In this document: piece by piece, positions 1 through 13,100 of the stretch
How positions within the stretch are numbered: position 1 is the stretch's first letter
How the letters are laid out: each line of letters opens with the position of its first letter
NCBI RefSeq assembly: GCF_029760915.1
Contig: NZ_CP121685.1
Location: 2,877,001 to 2,941,000 of the forward strand
Direction of reading: 5' to 3'
Source: Olleya sp. YS
GTDB lineage: Bacteria; Bacteroidota; Bacteroidia; Flavobacteriales; Flavobacteriaceae
Length of the DNA: 64,000 bases
Made by a program: the position numbers and the translations under genes
Notes under the pieces: generated by a model
What the model was told of the DNA's origin: nothing
Database searches by the model: none
Seen by the model: only the letters and a program-made list of their open reading frames with translations

Positions 1-528
1 GAATTAACAAACATCTTTCTTAAAATAAAATTAAGTGAAGATTTTAAAATCGTGTTAATCTTTATTTTATTTATAATAGCAATGCCAATTGGTGGACTTA
101 TATCAGCAATTAGTTATTATTTTTTCGGCTGGATTGAAGTTTTACTTCTTAAAATTATCGTTAGGTTTAATTTGTTTTTGACAATACTGCCTAAACGAGC
201 ATATGATTACAATAAAATAAAAAACAATTATGATTTAAATTCAAATAATTTTCTAAATAAAGGCTATAAAATCCAAAGAAAGAATGAGGTTTTAAACAAT
301 AAAATAAGTAAAATTGGAATAAAAGCCAATAGAACTTTTGCTAGGAATCTGATTTTTGTTTTTGTATACTTTTTTCTTTTACTATCAATTAACCTTTCAG
401 GACTTAATTTACTATTATCTAGTATCCTAATTTTATTAATAGTTGTTTTTTTAGGCTTAATATGTGCATTAGAATTATTTGTAAGCCATCTGAATATTTT
501 TTTAGCCGATTATAATTCTAATAAATAA
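1..528 (+). CDS. Hypothetical membrane protein, 5' end outside window
   Basis: The reading frame is open from base 1, so the protein probably begins upstream; the first start inside the window is a GTG at 52. It shows a hydrophobic segment near the start, a basic, Asn/Lys-rich middle part, and two closely spaced hydrophobic helices near the C-terminus ending in an Asn/Lys tail. This looks like a small inner-membrane protein with a cytoplasmic loop. I do not recognise the family and no function can be given. Confidence 0.6.
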   Translation, partial: ELTNIFLKIKLSEDFKIVLIFILFIIAMPIGGLISAISYYFFGWIEVLLLKIIVRFNLFLTILPKRAYDYNKIKNNYDLNSNNFLNKGYKIQRKNEVLNNKISKIGIKANRTFARNLIFVFVYFFLLLSINLSGLNLLLSSILILLIVVFLGLICALELFVSHLNIFLADYNSNK

Positions 529-562
529 ATACTACACACAAAATCCACATACTACAAATTAA

Positions 563-594
563 AAAGAGACCCTACTTAAAAATAGGGTCTCTTT
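563..594. terminator. Bidirectional hairpin terminator
   Basis: A perfect 12-bp stem (AAAGAGACCCTA at 563-574 and its complement at 583-594) with an 8-nt loop, A-rich on one side and T-rich on the other. It sits between the converging membrane gene and katG and can serve both. Confidence 0.85.
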
Positions 595-615
595 AGTTAT
601 ATTATAATGTATTAT

Positions 616-2856
<2,241 letters not shown>

Positions 2857-2932
2857 TTAGATTAATTGTTTCTAAAATTAATCAATTATTGCATTCCATT
2901 TACATTCAAAAATTGATTGTCATTATAAATTG

Positions 2933-2947
2933 ATAGTTTTTAGTTAT
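2933..2947. promoter_or_regulatory. Weak OxyR-like half-site between katG and tpx
   Basis: ATAGTTTTTAGTTAT resembles one half of an OxyR site (ATAG, then T and A at the expected places, then CTAT), with one mismatch. It lies in the divergent katG-tpx region. AT-rich sequence gives such matches by chance, so this is only a candidate. Confidence 0.2.
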
Positions 2948-3062
2948 GTAAAAATTACTTTTTCATCATTTTATGCTATTCTAACAATAAAAATTATAGA
3001 AATCTTAAGTTTTATTCTTTTTATAATGTCTATTTTTATGTTTCAATTTAAAAACTAAAATA

Positions 3063-3569
3063 ATGGCTAAAATAACATTAGGTGGTACTCCAGTCGAAAC
3101 GTGTGGAACACTTCCAAAAATAGGCACTAAAGCGCCAAATTTCACTTTAACAGTCAGTGATTTATCCACTCAAAAATTATCAGATTTTGAAGGACATAAA
3201 GTGGTGTTAAACATCTTCCCAAGTGTGGATACTGGTGTTTGTGCTGCATCAATAAGAGCCTACAATAAAGAAGCTGCAGAAATGAAAAACACTAAAGTAT
3301 TATGTATTTCTAGAGATTTACCATTTGCACAAGCACGTTTTTGTGGTGCAGAAGGTATTGAGAATGTCATGATGCTTTCCGATTTTAAAACTGGTCAATT
3401 TGGTAAGGATTATGGTTTAGAATTTTCAACTGGTGCTTTTGAAGGATTACACTCTAGAGTAGTGATTGTGTTAGATGAAAATGGTATTGTAAAATACACA
3501 GAGCAAGTACCAGAAATTGGCGAAGAGCCTAATTATAAAGCATCGCTTTATGCCTTATTAGATGAATAA
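3063..3569 (+). CDS. tpx: Thiol peroxidase (atypical 2-Cys peroxiredoxin Tpx)
   Basis: Reduces hydrogen peroxide and organic peroxides using thioredoxin. The 168-aa length is typical. The peroxidatic cysteine is Cys60 in the motif TGVCAASI and the resolving cysteine is Cys94 (RFCGAEG), the arrangement of Tpx. Its last 8 bases overlap the start of dgkA, so the two are probably translated from one mRNA. It lies divergently from katG, giving a two-peroxidase locus. Confidence 0.97.
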   Translation: MAKITLGGTPVETCGTLPKIGTKAPNFTLTVSDLSTQKLSDFEGHKVVLNIFPSVDTGVCAASIRAYNKEAAEMKNTKVLCISRDLPFAQARFCGAEGIENVMMLSDFKTGQFGKDYGLEFSTGAFEGLHSRVVIVLDENGIVKYTEQVPEIGEEPNYKASLYALLDE

Positions 3570-3930
3570 AAAAGACTCTTTTTTGGTTAACCGTTTAAAA
3601 AGTGTTGGGTATGCCTTTAAAGGTATGCTTATACTTTTAAGGACGGAAGCCAGTATAAAAATTCAATTTGTCATTGCAATTATTGTTACCATTTTAGGAT
3701 TCTATTTACAGATTTCTACCACAGAATGGATTTTACAGTGTTTTGCAATTGGATTAGTTATGAGTATAGAAGGCGTTAATACTGCTATTGAAGCTATTGC
3801 AGATTTTGTGCATCCAGAATATCATGAAAAAATTGGATTTATCAAGGATGTGGCTGCAGGAGCAGTATTTATTGCCTCAATAGCTGCTTCAATTATTGGA
3901 TTAATTATTTATCTTCCTAAGCTATTTTAA
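3562..3930 (+). CDS. dgkA: Diacylglycerol kinase family protein
   Basis: Small integral membrane kinase of the DgkA/undecaprenol kinase family, which phosphorylates a membrane lipid alcohol with ATP. The family signature ExxNTAIE appears as EGVNTAIEAIADFV, and there are three hydrophobic helices. The length of 122 aa is normal. The ATG overlaps the tpx stop by 8 bases. Substrate (diacylglycerol or undecaprenol) cannot be decided from sequence. Confidence 0.92.
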   Translation: MNKKDSFLVNRLKSVGYAFKGMLILLRTEASIKIQFVIAIIVTILGFYLQISTTEWILQCFAIGLVMSIEGVNTAIEAIADFVHPEYHEKIGFIKDVAAGAVFIASIAASIIGLIIYLPKLF

Positions 3931-3991
3931 ACAATTATCCATTAGGATAAACGTTAAGTATTTGTATTTTTACGCAAACTAAAAACCAGTA

Positions 3992-6394
3992 ATGGCGAAA
4001 GCAAAAAAACAAACTAAAACTAAAAAGACAATTAGCCTCAAAACACCTAATTTAAAACTGAATAGTCAGCAAAAATTAGTACTTGGAAGCTTTTTAATTA
4101 TTTTAGGCGTCCTGTTTTTTATTGCTTTTTTATCGTTTTTATTTACTGGACAAGCCGATCAAAGCACACTCACAGAATTTACCTCAAGAGACGTCGATAC
4201 TAAAAACTGGTTGAGCAAATTAGGTGCTTGGATTAGCGACCTGTTTATCCAACGTGGTTTTGGAATTGCCTCATTTATATTTTCTGGATTAATCTTTTTA
4301 TCTGGAATTTATGTGTTAATGGACTTAAACAAAGTAAAACTCCGTAAACATTGGTTTTGGGGAATTTTAGTTGTGATATGGTTATCCGTATTTTTTGGTT
4401 TTTTCACCCATAAAAACGATAGCTTAAGTGGTGTTATTGGCTTTGAAATGAATAGCTTTTTTCAAGATTATATCGGAAAAATTGGAACTGTATTCTTACT
4501 GGCATTTGCCTTTATTAGCTATTTGGCAATTCGATTTAAATTTACACCTCAACGTATTGCTTCATTATTTAAAAGAGCTAAGAAAGAAATTAAGGATGAT
4601 TTTAATGATGAGTTTGTCCCAATAGACAACACACATTCTGAAGAAGCTGAAGCTATAAAATCTGCTTTTGAAGTCGATAAAGACATACAACCAACCATTT
4701 CTAACCATTCTAAATTAGATACGTCTACCGAATTGAATATTGAGGTTGAAGAGCCTAAAATTAAAGCTGAAATAGTTACTCCTAAAATAGAAATTGAAGA
4801 ACCTAAAGTAGAAATTGAAGTAGAAGCTTTAAAAGAGGAACTCTCTGAAACAGACAATTTAGCTAACAAATTAGTGGAAGATTTTGGGCAATTTGATCCT
4901 ACTTTAGAATTGGGGAATTACAAATTTCCGCCTTTAGATTTATTGAAAAAGTATGATAATGAAGGAGTTACCATTAATCAAGAAGAGCTTGAAGAAAACA
5001 AGAATAAAATTGTAGAAACCTTAAATAACTACAAAATTGGTATTGCTAGTATTAAAGCAACCATTGGACCTACTGTTACATTATATGAAATAGTGCCAGA
5101 AGCTGGAATCCGTATTTCTAAAATTAAAAATTTAGAAGATGATATAGCGTTGTCTTTATCTGCTTTAGGTATTAGGATTATTGCACCAATTCCTGGAAAA
5201 GGAACTATTGGTATTGAAGTCCCAAATAAAAATGCGACCATCGTATCTATGCGTTCTGTTATTGCGTCACAAAAATTTCAGAAAACCGAAATGCATTTAC
5301 CAATTGCAATTGGTAAAACCATTAGTAATGAGACTTTAGTTATTGATTTAGCTAAAATGCCTCACTTATTAATGGCTGGTGCTACTGGACAGGGTAAATC
5401 TGTAGGATTGAATGCTGTATTGACATCACTATTATATAAGAAGCATCCAGCTGAAGTTAAGTTTGTTTTGGTAGATCCTAAAAAGGTAGAATTAACGTTA
5501 TTTAATAAAATAGAAAGACACTATTTAGCCAAATTACCAGACGAAGCGGAAGCAATTATAACAGATAATACCAAGGTTATCCACACATTAAATTCGTTGT
5601 GTATCGAGATGGACAACCGTTACGAAATGCTTAAAAACGCCTTGTGTAGAAATATTGTTGAGTATAACAAAAAGTTTAAAAACCGTAAGTTAAATCCAAA
5701 CGAAGGTCATGCGTATCTGCCTTACATTGTTTTGGTAGTGGATGAGTTTGCCGATTTAATCATGACCGCAGGAAAAGAAGTTGAAACACCTGTTGCACGA
5801 TTAGCACAATTAGCACGTGCTATTGGTATCCATTTAATTATAGCGACGCAACGACCATCTGTAAATGTTATTACTGGTATTATTAAAGCTAACTTCCCAG
5901 CACGTATTGCTTTTAGAGTGTCTAGTAAAATAGACTCGCGTACTATTTTAGATGCTGGTGGAGCCGACCAGCTAATAGGTCGAGGAGACATGTTATACAC
6001 GCAAGGAAATGATATGACACGTATCCAATGTGCATTTGTAGACACACCAGAAGTAGAAAAAATAGTAGACTTTATTGGTGCGCAAAAAGCCTATCCAGAC
6101 GCTTATTTACTACCAGAGTATGTTGGAGAAGAGAATGGCACAAGTCTTGATATAGATATATCAGACAGAGATGCTCTGTTTAAAGACGCAGCCGAAATTA
6201 TAGTAACAGCACAACAAGGATCGGCTTCTTTATTACAACGTAAATTAAAATTAGGTTACAATCGTGCAGGTCGAATTATAGACCAATTAGAAGCAGCAGG
6301 AATTGTAGGTGGTTTTGAGGGTAGTAAAGCAAGACAAGTGTTAGTACCAGATTTGGTAGCTCTTGAAGAACTATTAGAAAACGAAAGACAATAA
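3992..6394 (+). CDS. ftsK: DNA translocase FtsK/SpoIIIE
   Basis: Hexameric DNA pump that clears chromosomes from the division septum and activates dimer resolution. The N-terminal ~180 residues hold four hydrophobic segments, followed by a Glu/Lys-rich linker containing repeated EEPK-type units, then the motor domain with Walker A GATGQGKS near residue 465 and Walker B VLVVDEFAD, and a C-terminal winged-helix gamma domain (about residues 735-800) that reads KOPS-type sites. The length of 800 aa is typical for Bacteroidota. It is followed after 12 bases by lolA. Confidence 0.95.
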   Translation: MAKAKKQTKTKKTISLKTPNLKLNSQQKLVLGSFLIILGVLFFIAFLSFLFTGQADQSTLTEFTSRDVDTKNWLSKLGAWISDLFIQRGFGIASFIFSGLIFLSGIYVLMDLNKVKLRKHWFWGILVVIWLSVFFGFFTHKNDSLSGVIGFEMNSFFQDYIGKIGTVFLLAFAFISYLAIRFKFTPQRIASLFKRAKKEIKDDFNDEFVPIDNTHSEEAEAIKSAFEVDKDIQPTISNHSKLDTSTELNIEVEEPKIKAEIVTPKIEIEEPKVEIEVEALKEELSETDNLANKLVEDFGQFDPTLELGNYKFPPLDLLKKYDNEGVTINQEELEENKNKIVETLNNYKIGIASIKATIGPTVTLYEIVPEAGIRISKIKNLEDDIALSLSALGIRIIAPIPGKGTIGIEVPNKNATIVSMRSVIASQKFQKTEMHLPIAIGKTISNETLVIDLAKMPHLLMAGATGQGKSVGLNAVLTSLLYKKHPAEVKFVLVDPKKVELTLFNKIERHYLAKLPDEAEAIITDNTKVIHTLNSLCIEMDNRYEMLKNALCRNIVEYNKKFKNRKLNPNEGHAYLPYIVLVVDEFADLIMTAGKEVETPVARLAQLARAIGIHLIIATQRPSVNVITGIIKANFPARIAFRVSSKIDSRTILDAGGADQLIGRGDMLYTQGNDMTRIQCAFVDTPEVEKIVDFIGAQKAYPDAYLLPEYVGEENGTSLDIDISDRDALFKDAAEIIVTAQQGSASLLQRKLKLGYNRAGRIIDQLEAAGIVGGFEGSKARQVLVPDLVALEELLENERQ

Positions 6395-6406
6395 ATTAAA
6401 TTTAAA

Positions 6407-7042
6407 ATGAAAAAATTACTTGTATTATTTTTATTAGCAACCACTTCTATTTTTGCTCAAGATAAAGAAGCAAAACAACTATTAGATGACGTGTCTGCAA
6501 AAGCTAAAAGCTATAATAATATCTCTATTGATTTTAAATATGTTTTAGAAAATACTGAAGAAAACATCAAACAAGAAACCAAAGGTGATGTTGTTATGGA
6601 AGGGGAAAAATACCGCTTAAACATTTTAGGTATTACCCGAATCTACGATGGTAAAAATGTGTATAGCATTAGCCCAGAAGACGAAGAAGTAACCGTATCT
6701 AAAGGAAGTGACGAGGACGAAAACACCATTACACCTAGTAAAATGTTATCGTTTTATCAAGAAGGATTTACTTATAAAATGGATATAGTTCAGGATGTAA
6801 GTGGTAGAAAAATTCAGTATGTAAAATTAACTCCTATAGACTCAAACTCTCAAATTAAGTATGTTTTATTAGGTATTGATATTAAAACAAAGCACATCTA
6901 CAGATTAATTGAAACCGGTAAAAGTGGTACCAAAACAACTTTAACTGTTAATTCTTTTAAAACTAATGAGCCTTTATCAAAATCCTTATTTACCTTTGAC
7001 GAGAATAAATACAAAGATTATTACATCAATAAACTGGATTAA
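6407..7042 (+). CDS. lolA: Outer-membrane lipoprotein carrier LolA-like protein
   Basis: Periplasmic chaperone that carries lipoproteins from the inner to the outer membrane. It has an N-terminal signal peptide ending near FAQD and a LolA-type beta fold pattern with GDVVMEGEKYRL, the usual 211 aa. It lies 12 bases after ftsK and 6 bases before an LptF/G permease, so three envelope/division genes form one likely operon. A close paralogue function cannot be excluded because several LolA-like proteins exist in the phylum. Confidence 0.85.
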   Translation: MKKLLVLFLLATTSIFAQDKEAKQLLDDVSAKAKSYNNISIDFKYVLENTEENIKQETKGDVVMEGEKYRLNILGITRIYDGKNVYSISPEDEEVTVSKGSDEDENTITPSKMLSFYQEGFTYKMDIVQDVSGRKIQYVKLTPIDSNSQIKYVLLGIDIKTKHIYRLIETGKSGTKTTLTVNSFKTNEPLSKSLFTFDENKYKDYYINKLD

Positions 7043-7048
7043 TTCTAA

Positions 7049-8827
7049 GTGAAAATATTAGATAGGTACATATTAACTACATATCTTAAAACTTTTATCA
7101 GCGTGTTTGTTATACTCATGCTGATTTTTGTTTTACAAGCTATATGGTTATACATTAAAGAACTAGCAGGTAAAGATCTTGACTTAGTGACTGTACTTAA
7201 GTTTTTAATGTACATTACACCTACTCTAATCCCATTAATTTTACCCCTTACTATCCTATTAGCCTCCATTATGGTTTTTGGGAATTTTGCTGAAAACTAC
7301 GAGTTTGCAGCAATGAAATCCACAGGGATTTCCTTGCAACGTGCGATGTCTGGCTTAGGCATTTTTATTGTTGGATTATCTATTCTAACGTTCTTTTTTA
7401 GTAATAACGTCATCCCTTGGGCAGAATATAATAGCTATAATTTAAGAAAAAATATTGCTAAAGTAAAACCTGCTATGGCTATAGCAGAAGGTCAATTTAA
7501 TGATATAGGCGAAACTTTTAATATTAAAGTTGAAGAAAAAAGTGGTGAAAATGGTAAGCTGCTAAAAGGTGTGACAATTCATAAAAAAAACAATAATCGA
7601 TTTTCTGGTAATAACGTTACCATTATTGCAAAACGAGGTGAATTGGCAAGTAAGGAAGACTCCAACGTTTTAAAATTAATTTTATATGATGGCTACTATT
7701 ATGACGACACACCTCCAAAAAAAATGTCAGATCGTAATAAAAATCCATTTGTTAAAAGCGAGTTTAAAAAACATGTCATGAATATTGATTTGTCCGAGTT
7801 AAATAATATTGATTTAGACGAAAAAAATATTGATAATAAATACACCATGCTTAATGTAGCAGAGTTAAACTATACTATAGATTCACTTAAAACCCAAAGG
7901 GACAATGTGGTTAAAGAGTTTTCTAAATCTTTATATAGTCGTACTAATTTAGAAACTTTAAACTTAACCATAAAACCTAAAAAAGACTCTGTCTACAATG
8001 GAGAAATATTAGACATCTTTGAAAACAAACGTAAAATTCAAGTATTGGATTATGCTGTAAATAGCATTTCTAGTACACAACAAATTATTAAATCTAAAGC
8101 TGCAAACCTAAAAGCAAGTAGTTCATGGATTTTTAAACATGGTATCCAGTTACACAAAAAATTTGCTTTAGCGGTTGCTTGTATTATCTTGTTTTTTGTT
8201 GGTGCACCATTAGGAGCTTTAATAAGAAAAGGTGGTTTAGGTTTACCAATGGTTATTGCAATTGTATTGTTTTTAACCTATCACTTTATTGGTCTTTTTG
8301 CAGAAAATAGTGCTAAAAACGGAAATCTACATCCTGCGCTATCGGCTTGGTTTTCTACTTTAATTATGTTACCATTAAGTATATTTTTAACCAAACGTGC
8401 CACACAAGATCGAGGGTTATTTGAATTTGATCACATTACAGTACCCATTAAAAATTGGTACAATAAAAAATTTGGATCTTCAACTAAGATTATTGATACT
8501 GAAGCGCAACTTCCAGCTTCAGTACAACTATCAGAATCTGTAAAGCAAAGTTATACTATGCTGTCTAAAATCAATATGGTTAGTTTTAGCATAGCATTAG
8601 TATTATTCATTTTGTATTTTGTATTTAAGAATAACAAACTACCACAAGTAGCATTAGCTGGGATACAAATTAGTGCTGTATCATATATCGTTTTTCTTTA
8701 TAATTACGTAAAATCATATATAGTTTTCACTAAAAATATTGCTAAAGAAAACATCTTGTTTACTGTAATTGGTTTGATATTATATCCTATTACTCATTTT
8801 TTAAGAGGCCAAAAAATCAAGTCTTAG
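7049..8827 (+). CDS. LptF/LptG-family permease
   Basis: Transmembrane subunit of the LPS export ABC transporter (YjgP/YjgQ family). It begins with GTG at 7049, matching the conserved family start MKILDRYILTTYLKTF. Three helices come first, then a large periplasmic domain (about residues 140-380), then three helices with the GAPLGALIRKGG signature. The C-terminus (residues about 440-592) adds an extra soluble stretch and two or three more helices beyond the common ~360-aa E. coli proteins, a feature of Bacteroidota homologues. Whether it acts as F, G or both is not shown. Confidence 0.9.
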   Translation: MKILDRYILTTYLKTFISVFVILMLIFVLQAIWLYIKELAGKDLDLVTVLKFLMYITPTLIPLILPLTILLASIMVFGNFAENYEFAAMKSTGISLQRAMSGLGIFIVGLSILTFFFSNNVIPWAEYNSYNLRKNIAKVKPAMAIAEGQFNDIGETFNIKVEEKSGENGKLLKGVTIHKKNNNRFSGNNVTIIAKRGELASKEDSNVLKLILYDGYYYDDTPPKKMSDRNKNPFVKSEFKKHVMNIDLSELNNIDLDEKNIDNKYTMLNVAELNYTIDSLKTQRDNVVKEFSKSLYSRTNLETLNLTIKPKKDSVYNGEILDIFENKRKIQVLDYAVNSISSTQQIIKSKAANLKASSSWIFKHGIQLHKKFALAVACIILFFVGAPLGALIRKGGLGLPMVIAIVLFLTYHFIGLFAENSAKNGNLHPALSAWFSTLIMLPLSIFLTKRATQDRGLFEFDHITVPIKNWYNKKFGSSTKIIDTEAQLPASVQLSESVKQSYTMLSKINMVSFSIALVLFILYFVFKNNKLPQVALAGIQISAVSYIVFLYNYVKSYIVFTKNIAKENILFTVIGLILYPITHFLRGQKIKS

Positions 8828-8851
8828 TTTTCTGCTACTAATAAAATGCAA

Positions 8852-8859
8852 TATCTTTG
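8852..8859 (+). promoter_or_regulatory. Bacteroidota -7 promoter element upstream of ribB
   Basis: TATCTTTG matches the Bacteroidota -7 consensus TAnnTTTG and lies 17 bases before the ribB ATG. This indicates that ribB has its own promoter after the lptF/G stop. Confidence 0.65.
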
Positions 8860-8876
8860 CATAACAATATCTTACT

Positions 8877-10031
8877 ATGATTACTACAAAAACAGCGCGA
8901 CAAACTACATTTAAGTTAAATACCATAGAAGAAGCTATCCAAGATATTAAAGCTGGAAAGGTAATTATTGTGGTTGATGATGAAGACAGAGAAAATGAAG
9001 GTGATTTTCTAGCTGCAGCAGAATTAGTGACACCAGAAATGATAAACTTTATGGCAACTCATGGTCGTGGTTTAATTTGTACACCACTAACAGAACAAAG
9101 ATGTGAGGAGCTAGATTTGCATATGATGGTGACCAATAACACAGACCATATGGAAACTGCCTTTACAGTATCTGTAGATTTAAAAGGTCATGGTGTAACT
9201 ACTGGTATATCTGCAGCAGATAGAGCAAAAACAGTACAAGCATTAATACAACCAGACACTAGACCTTTTGATTTGGCTAGACCCGGACATATCTTTCCTT
9301 TAGTTGCAAAAGAAGGTGGCGTGTTAAGACGTACTGGTCATACAGAAGCTGCTATAGATTTTGCTAGATTAGCTGGTTTACAGCCTGCTGGTGTCATTGT
9401 AGAAATTATGAACGAGGATGGAACTATGGCGCGTTTACCTCAGCTCATAGAAGTCGCAAAAAAGTTTGATTTAAAGCTTGTTTCTATTGAAGATTTGGTA
9501 GCCTATAGAATGGATCACGATTCATTAATAGTTAAAAAAGAAGATTTTGATATTGGAACTAGATTTGGAAGTTTTAGATTAAGAGCATATCAGCAAACCA
9601 CTAATAATCAGGTGCATATAGCTTTAACTAAAGGCGATTGGACTAGTAACGATACAGTTTTAACACGAGTAAATTCTACTTTAGTAAATAACGACATATT
9701 AGGTACACTAACTAACAATGCAGACAAGAAATTGGATGATATGTTTAAGGTTATAAACGAAGAAGGTAAAGGTGCTATCTTGTTTATTAACCAACAAGCT
9801 GCATCAATGAATTTGTTACAACGCTTATCTGTACTTAAAAAAGAACAAAAACCAAATACCATAGTAAAAGCTCCAGCAATTGCAATGGATAGTAAAGATT
9901 TTGGTATTGGTGCGCAAATCTTACACGATTTAAATATTCATAAATTAAAACTAATCTCAAACTCGCAACAAACTAAACGCGTTGGAATGATTGGATATGG
10001 ATTAGAAATAGTAGACTACGTAAACTACTAA
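8877..10031 (+). CDS. ribB: 3,4-dihydroxy-2-butanone-4-phosphate synthase with degenerate GTP cyclohydrolase II domain
   Basis: Riboflavin biosynthesis: converts ribulose 5-phosphate to the four-carbon precursor of lumazine. The N-terminal domain (about residues 15-215) has the acidic DDEDRENEGD loop, THGRGLICTPL and RTGHTEAAIDFARLAG, so it should be active. The C-terminal domain (about 220-384) follows the RibA fold and ends in the conserved RVGMIGYGLEIV. However, the zinc cysteines of the RibA motif RCDCG are replaced (TNNAD) and the catalytic RQEGRGIGL loop reads NQQAASMNL. GTP cyclohydrolase II activity is therefore unlikely and should come from another gene. Confidence 0.9.
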   Translation: MITTKTARQTTFKLNTIEEAIQDIKAGKVIIVVDDEDRENEGDFLAAAELVTPEMINFMATHGRGLICTPLTEQRCEELDLHMMVTNNTDHMETAFTVSVDLKGHGVTTGISAADRAKTVQALIQPDTRPFDLARPGHIFPLVAKEGGVLRRTGHTEAAIDFARLAGLQPAGVIVEIMNEDGTMARLPQLIEVAKKFDLKLVSIEDLVAYRMDHDSLIVKKEDFDIGTRFGSFRLRAYQQTTNNQVHIALTKGDWTSNDTVLTRVNSTLVNNDILGTLTNNADKKLDDMFKVINEEGKGAILFINQQAASMNLLQRLSVLKKEQKPNTIVKAPAIAMDSKDFGIGAQILHDLNIHKLKLISNSQQTKRVGMIGYGLEIVDYVNY

Positions 10032-10054
10032 TTTTTATAAAGTTTACACTAAAT

Positions 10055-10090
10055 AAAAAAGCTCCAATTTTAAATAATTGGAGCTTTTTT
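10055..10090. terminator. Bidirectional hairpin terminator
   Basis: A perfect 15-bp stem (arms 10055-10069 and 10076-10090, core GCTCCAATT) with flanking A and T runs. It separates converging ribB and the DUF3857 gene and can stop both. Confidence 0.9.
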
Positions 10091-10107
10091 TAATTGTTAA
10101 TAGTTAA

Positions 10108-13100
10108 TTATTTATAACCTATAAACGCTTCCTGTGCATCTAATACATTTTGCACATAACCTTTAAACCCTGCATAATCAGAAGCTTTAATTCGGTTAAT
10201 AGATGGTGTGGATTTTATAACTACTTGTAATTGGTTGTCTTTAACTTTAGTATAAGTAATACTGTAAGAGTGACCTTTAAAAGTAAGACTAACATTTTCA
10301 GGGATTTCTGTAAATTGTTGTCCTTCTTCTATGTTAATGGTGTAATCTACTTCATATACGTCCATGTTTTCATATAACATATAATCTATTTCATGCTCTC
10401 GTGTTTCAAGACTCACAATACTACTTGTGTAAGGGTTTGAAACAATTGGTAATTGCAATACACTGGTAGACCCAATTTTATTAATCTTTTTATTTAGGGT
10501 CATGTCTGATGTATATTTAATTAACATATCATCATTTACACGTTCGATATTACTCACACTATTTAAAACAAAATCATCATCTAATCTGTTATCATAATCA
10601 TCATAAATAGTTTTTTTAACGACTTCTGCATTAGGTTCTGAAAACACACTTGAATAATAAGAGTTGATATGACCTGTATATTCAGAATCTATAACCATTC
10701 CTATTTTATCTTTTTTAAGATTAAGTGTCACGCTATTTTTAGAAATAGCTGTTTCTCTGGACAAGTTTTCTAATCTAAATAAATCATAGGTTTTAGTATC
10801 ATTTCTGTCTAAAGGAATTTCTAAACCAGTTGCACCTCTTAATGAGGTTGGTAATGATTTATACGGTAAATACTTATCGGTCAATTCTAAAAATTGGTCT
10901 TTACCATCAATTTTAACTTTAGCAATACAGTGATTAAAGTCAGTACTTGGTAATACTAAGCTATTGTAACCGTAATCTGAAGTTAAAACAAGCACCAAAT
11001 TAGCCTCTAATTCTGCTTTCTTAGCTAGTGTTACAAATAAGGTAGAAAAGTCCTTACAGTCTCCTAAATTAGTTTTTATGGTTTTAGATGGTTTTTGCGG
11101 TACAAATCCACTTTGTCTAAAACTTACATAACTATAAGTGAAGTTATTACGAATGTAATTATAGATTATTTTTGCGCGATCGTCTTCAGATAATTGCTTG
11201 TATCCATTAGGAAATAATGTATTAAACGTCTCTTCTACAGTAGAATTAACTTCCATAACACTTCTAACTAAATCTGAATACCAAATAGAAATCTCATTCC
11301 AGTTATCTATAGTACTTAAATGGATATACTCTGCAATATCACTGTCACTTGGCATATAATCTTCACCCTGAGGTAATCCAGGATTGTCTAAAATGGTCCA
11401 CTCGTATAACTTAGAGTCTCCTTTGCTAGAGATTTTTGGTTGTGTATTTCCGTTTACACTTTTATAATTTAATTTATAATCTTTAGGTGTAATAATTTTT
11501 ATTGAAGACGATAATGTTGGATGAAACGATCCTAACATAAAACGATCTGAATATGTTTTATAAAAACGTCCCGTTTTTGAAAACGAATATTCGTAATCTA
11601 AATAAATCACATCGCCTACTGACAAACCATTAAAGACAAAACTAGATCCGCTTTTATCTGCAGGAACTATGCTTTTATCTTTTTTTACAATTTCAGACTT
11701 GTTGATATTGTAATTACCACTTAACCCTAAATCGTATTCTTTAAAACGCTCTACTCCATTGTCTGAGGTAATTTCATAGATAAATACATATCTGTAATTT
11801 CCACCACCTTCACTATACAACTCGACAGTACTATTATCGTGTAAAATATTAAACCCATAGTTATTGGTTGTAATGTTTCCGCGTCTTTCGTTAATCAAAT
11901 CATAAGCATCTTCAATAACTAAATCTTTTAACACGTTATTTTCATTGTTTAAGTCTTTTAGCTTTTTTCTTAATGATTTATCGTTACTATTATGAGATAA
12001 AGACGCTTCATAAGCTACAATAGCTTCTTTCTTTTTGTTTAACTGAAGTAACGCATCTCCTTTTAGCTCTTGAAATACAAACGAGTCTGGGAAATTTTCT
12101 AATCCTTGATCTATGTATTTTATTGATTCTTTATACTTTTGATATTTGTGAAGCTTGTTAATTATAGATCTTAAATAATAGTTGTCATTTCCAAGATACT
12201 CAATCTCATTAGACAAAATCTTTATAACCTTATCTTTTTGATTGCGTCTATCATAGTACGTTACTAGTTTTCTTACTATAGATAAATCAAATTTCTCATT
12301 CGCTAAATCTTCTAGTATTTTAATGGTCTTATCATCCTCTTCAAACAATGAAGCATAGAGTCCAGAATAACGTAAAATAAGCTTAACATTACCATCAGCC
12401 ATTTTCATTAAATTGTCTAAGTTTTTTCTAACCTTAGCTTTATCTTCTTTTCTAGCATTATAGATAAAATCTGCGGTTTCATGCATCATTTCTAAATCTA
12501 TAGCCTTTTTTAGTTTTTCCAAATATTCTTCTAAATCGGATAAACTCATGCGTGTTAACTCGTCAAACACTATTACCTTCATTAGGATTGGAAGATAATA
12601 ATCTTCATCATCAAGTTCCATATTGGTATTAATCTCTTGGATACTTGTGTAGTCTTCTTCTAGAGAATAGACAGAAATCATCATTTTTCTAATTAAAGAG
12701 CTTTTTGGATATTTAGCATAAAAAGGTGCTAAAACTTTTTTTGCATCTTCATATTTAGAATTTCTTAAATAGGTTCTAGTTAAACAATAAGCATTAAAAA
12801 AGTCATTAGGATTCTGTTCTAATTTAGTCTTAAAAAAAGCTTCAAAATCATTAACTACAGGTTCTGCGTTTAACTGATCAGCTGTACTTGTGTTGTATGC
12901 AGTATAGGTTGCACTGTCTTTTAAACTGTTATTGTGTGTCCCATCAGGATTCATGGCACTAACAATAAAGTAACTACCGTAATCGCTTTCTGCTGTTTTT
13001 ATTAACAATCTATTGTTACCTTTTGGTATAGTTACTTTAACTTGATAGGCATTTAACTCTGTAATAACATCTTGATTATTTTCTAAAATCAACACATCAT

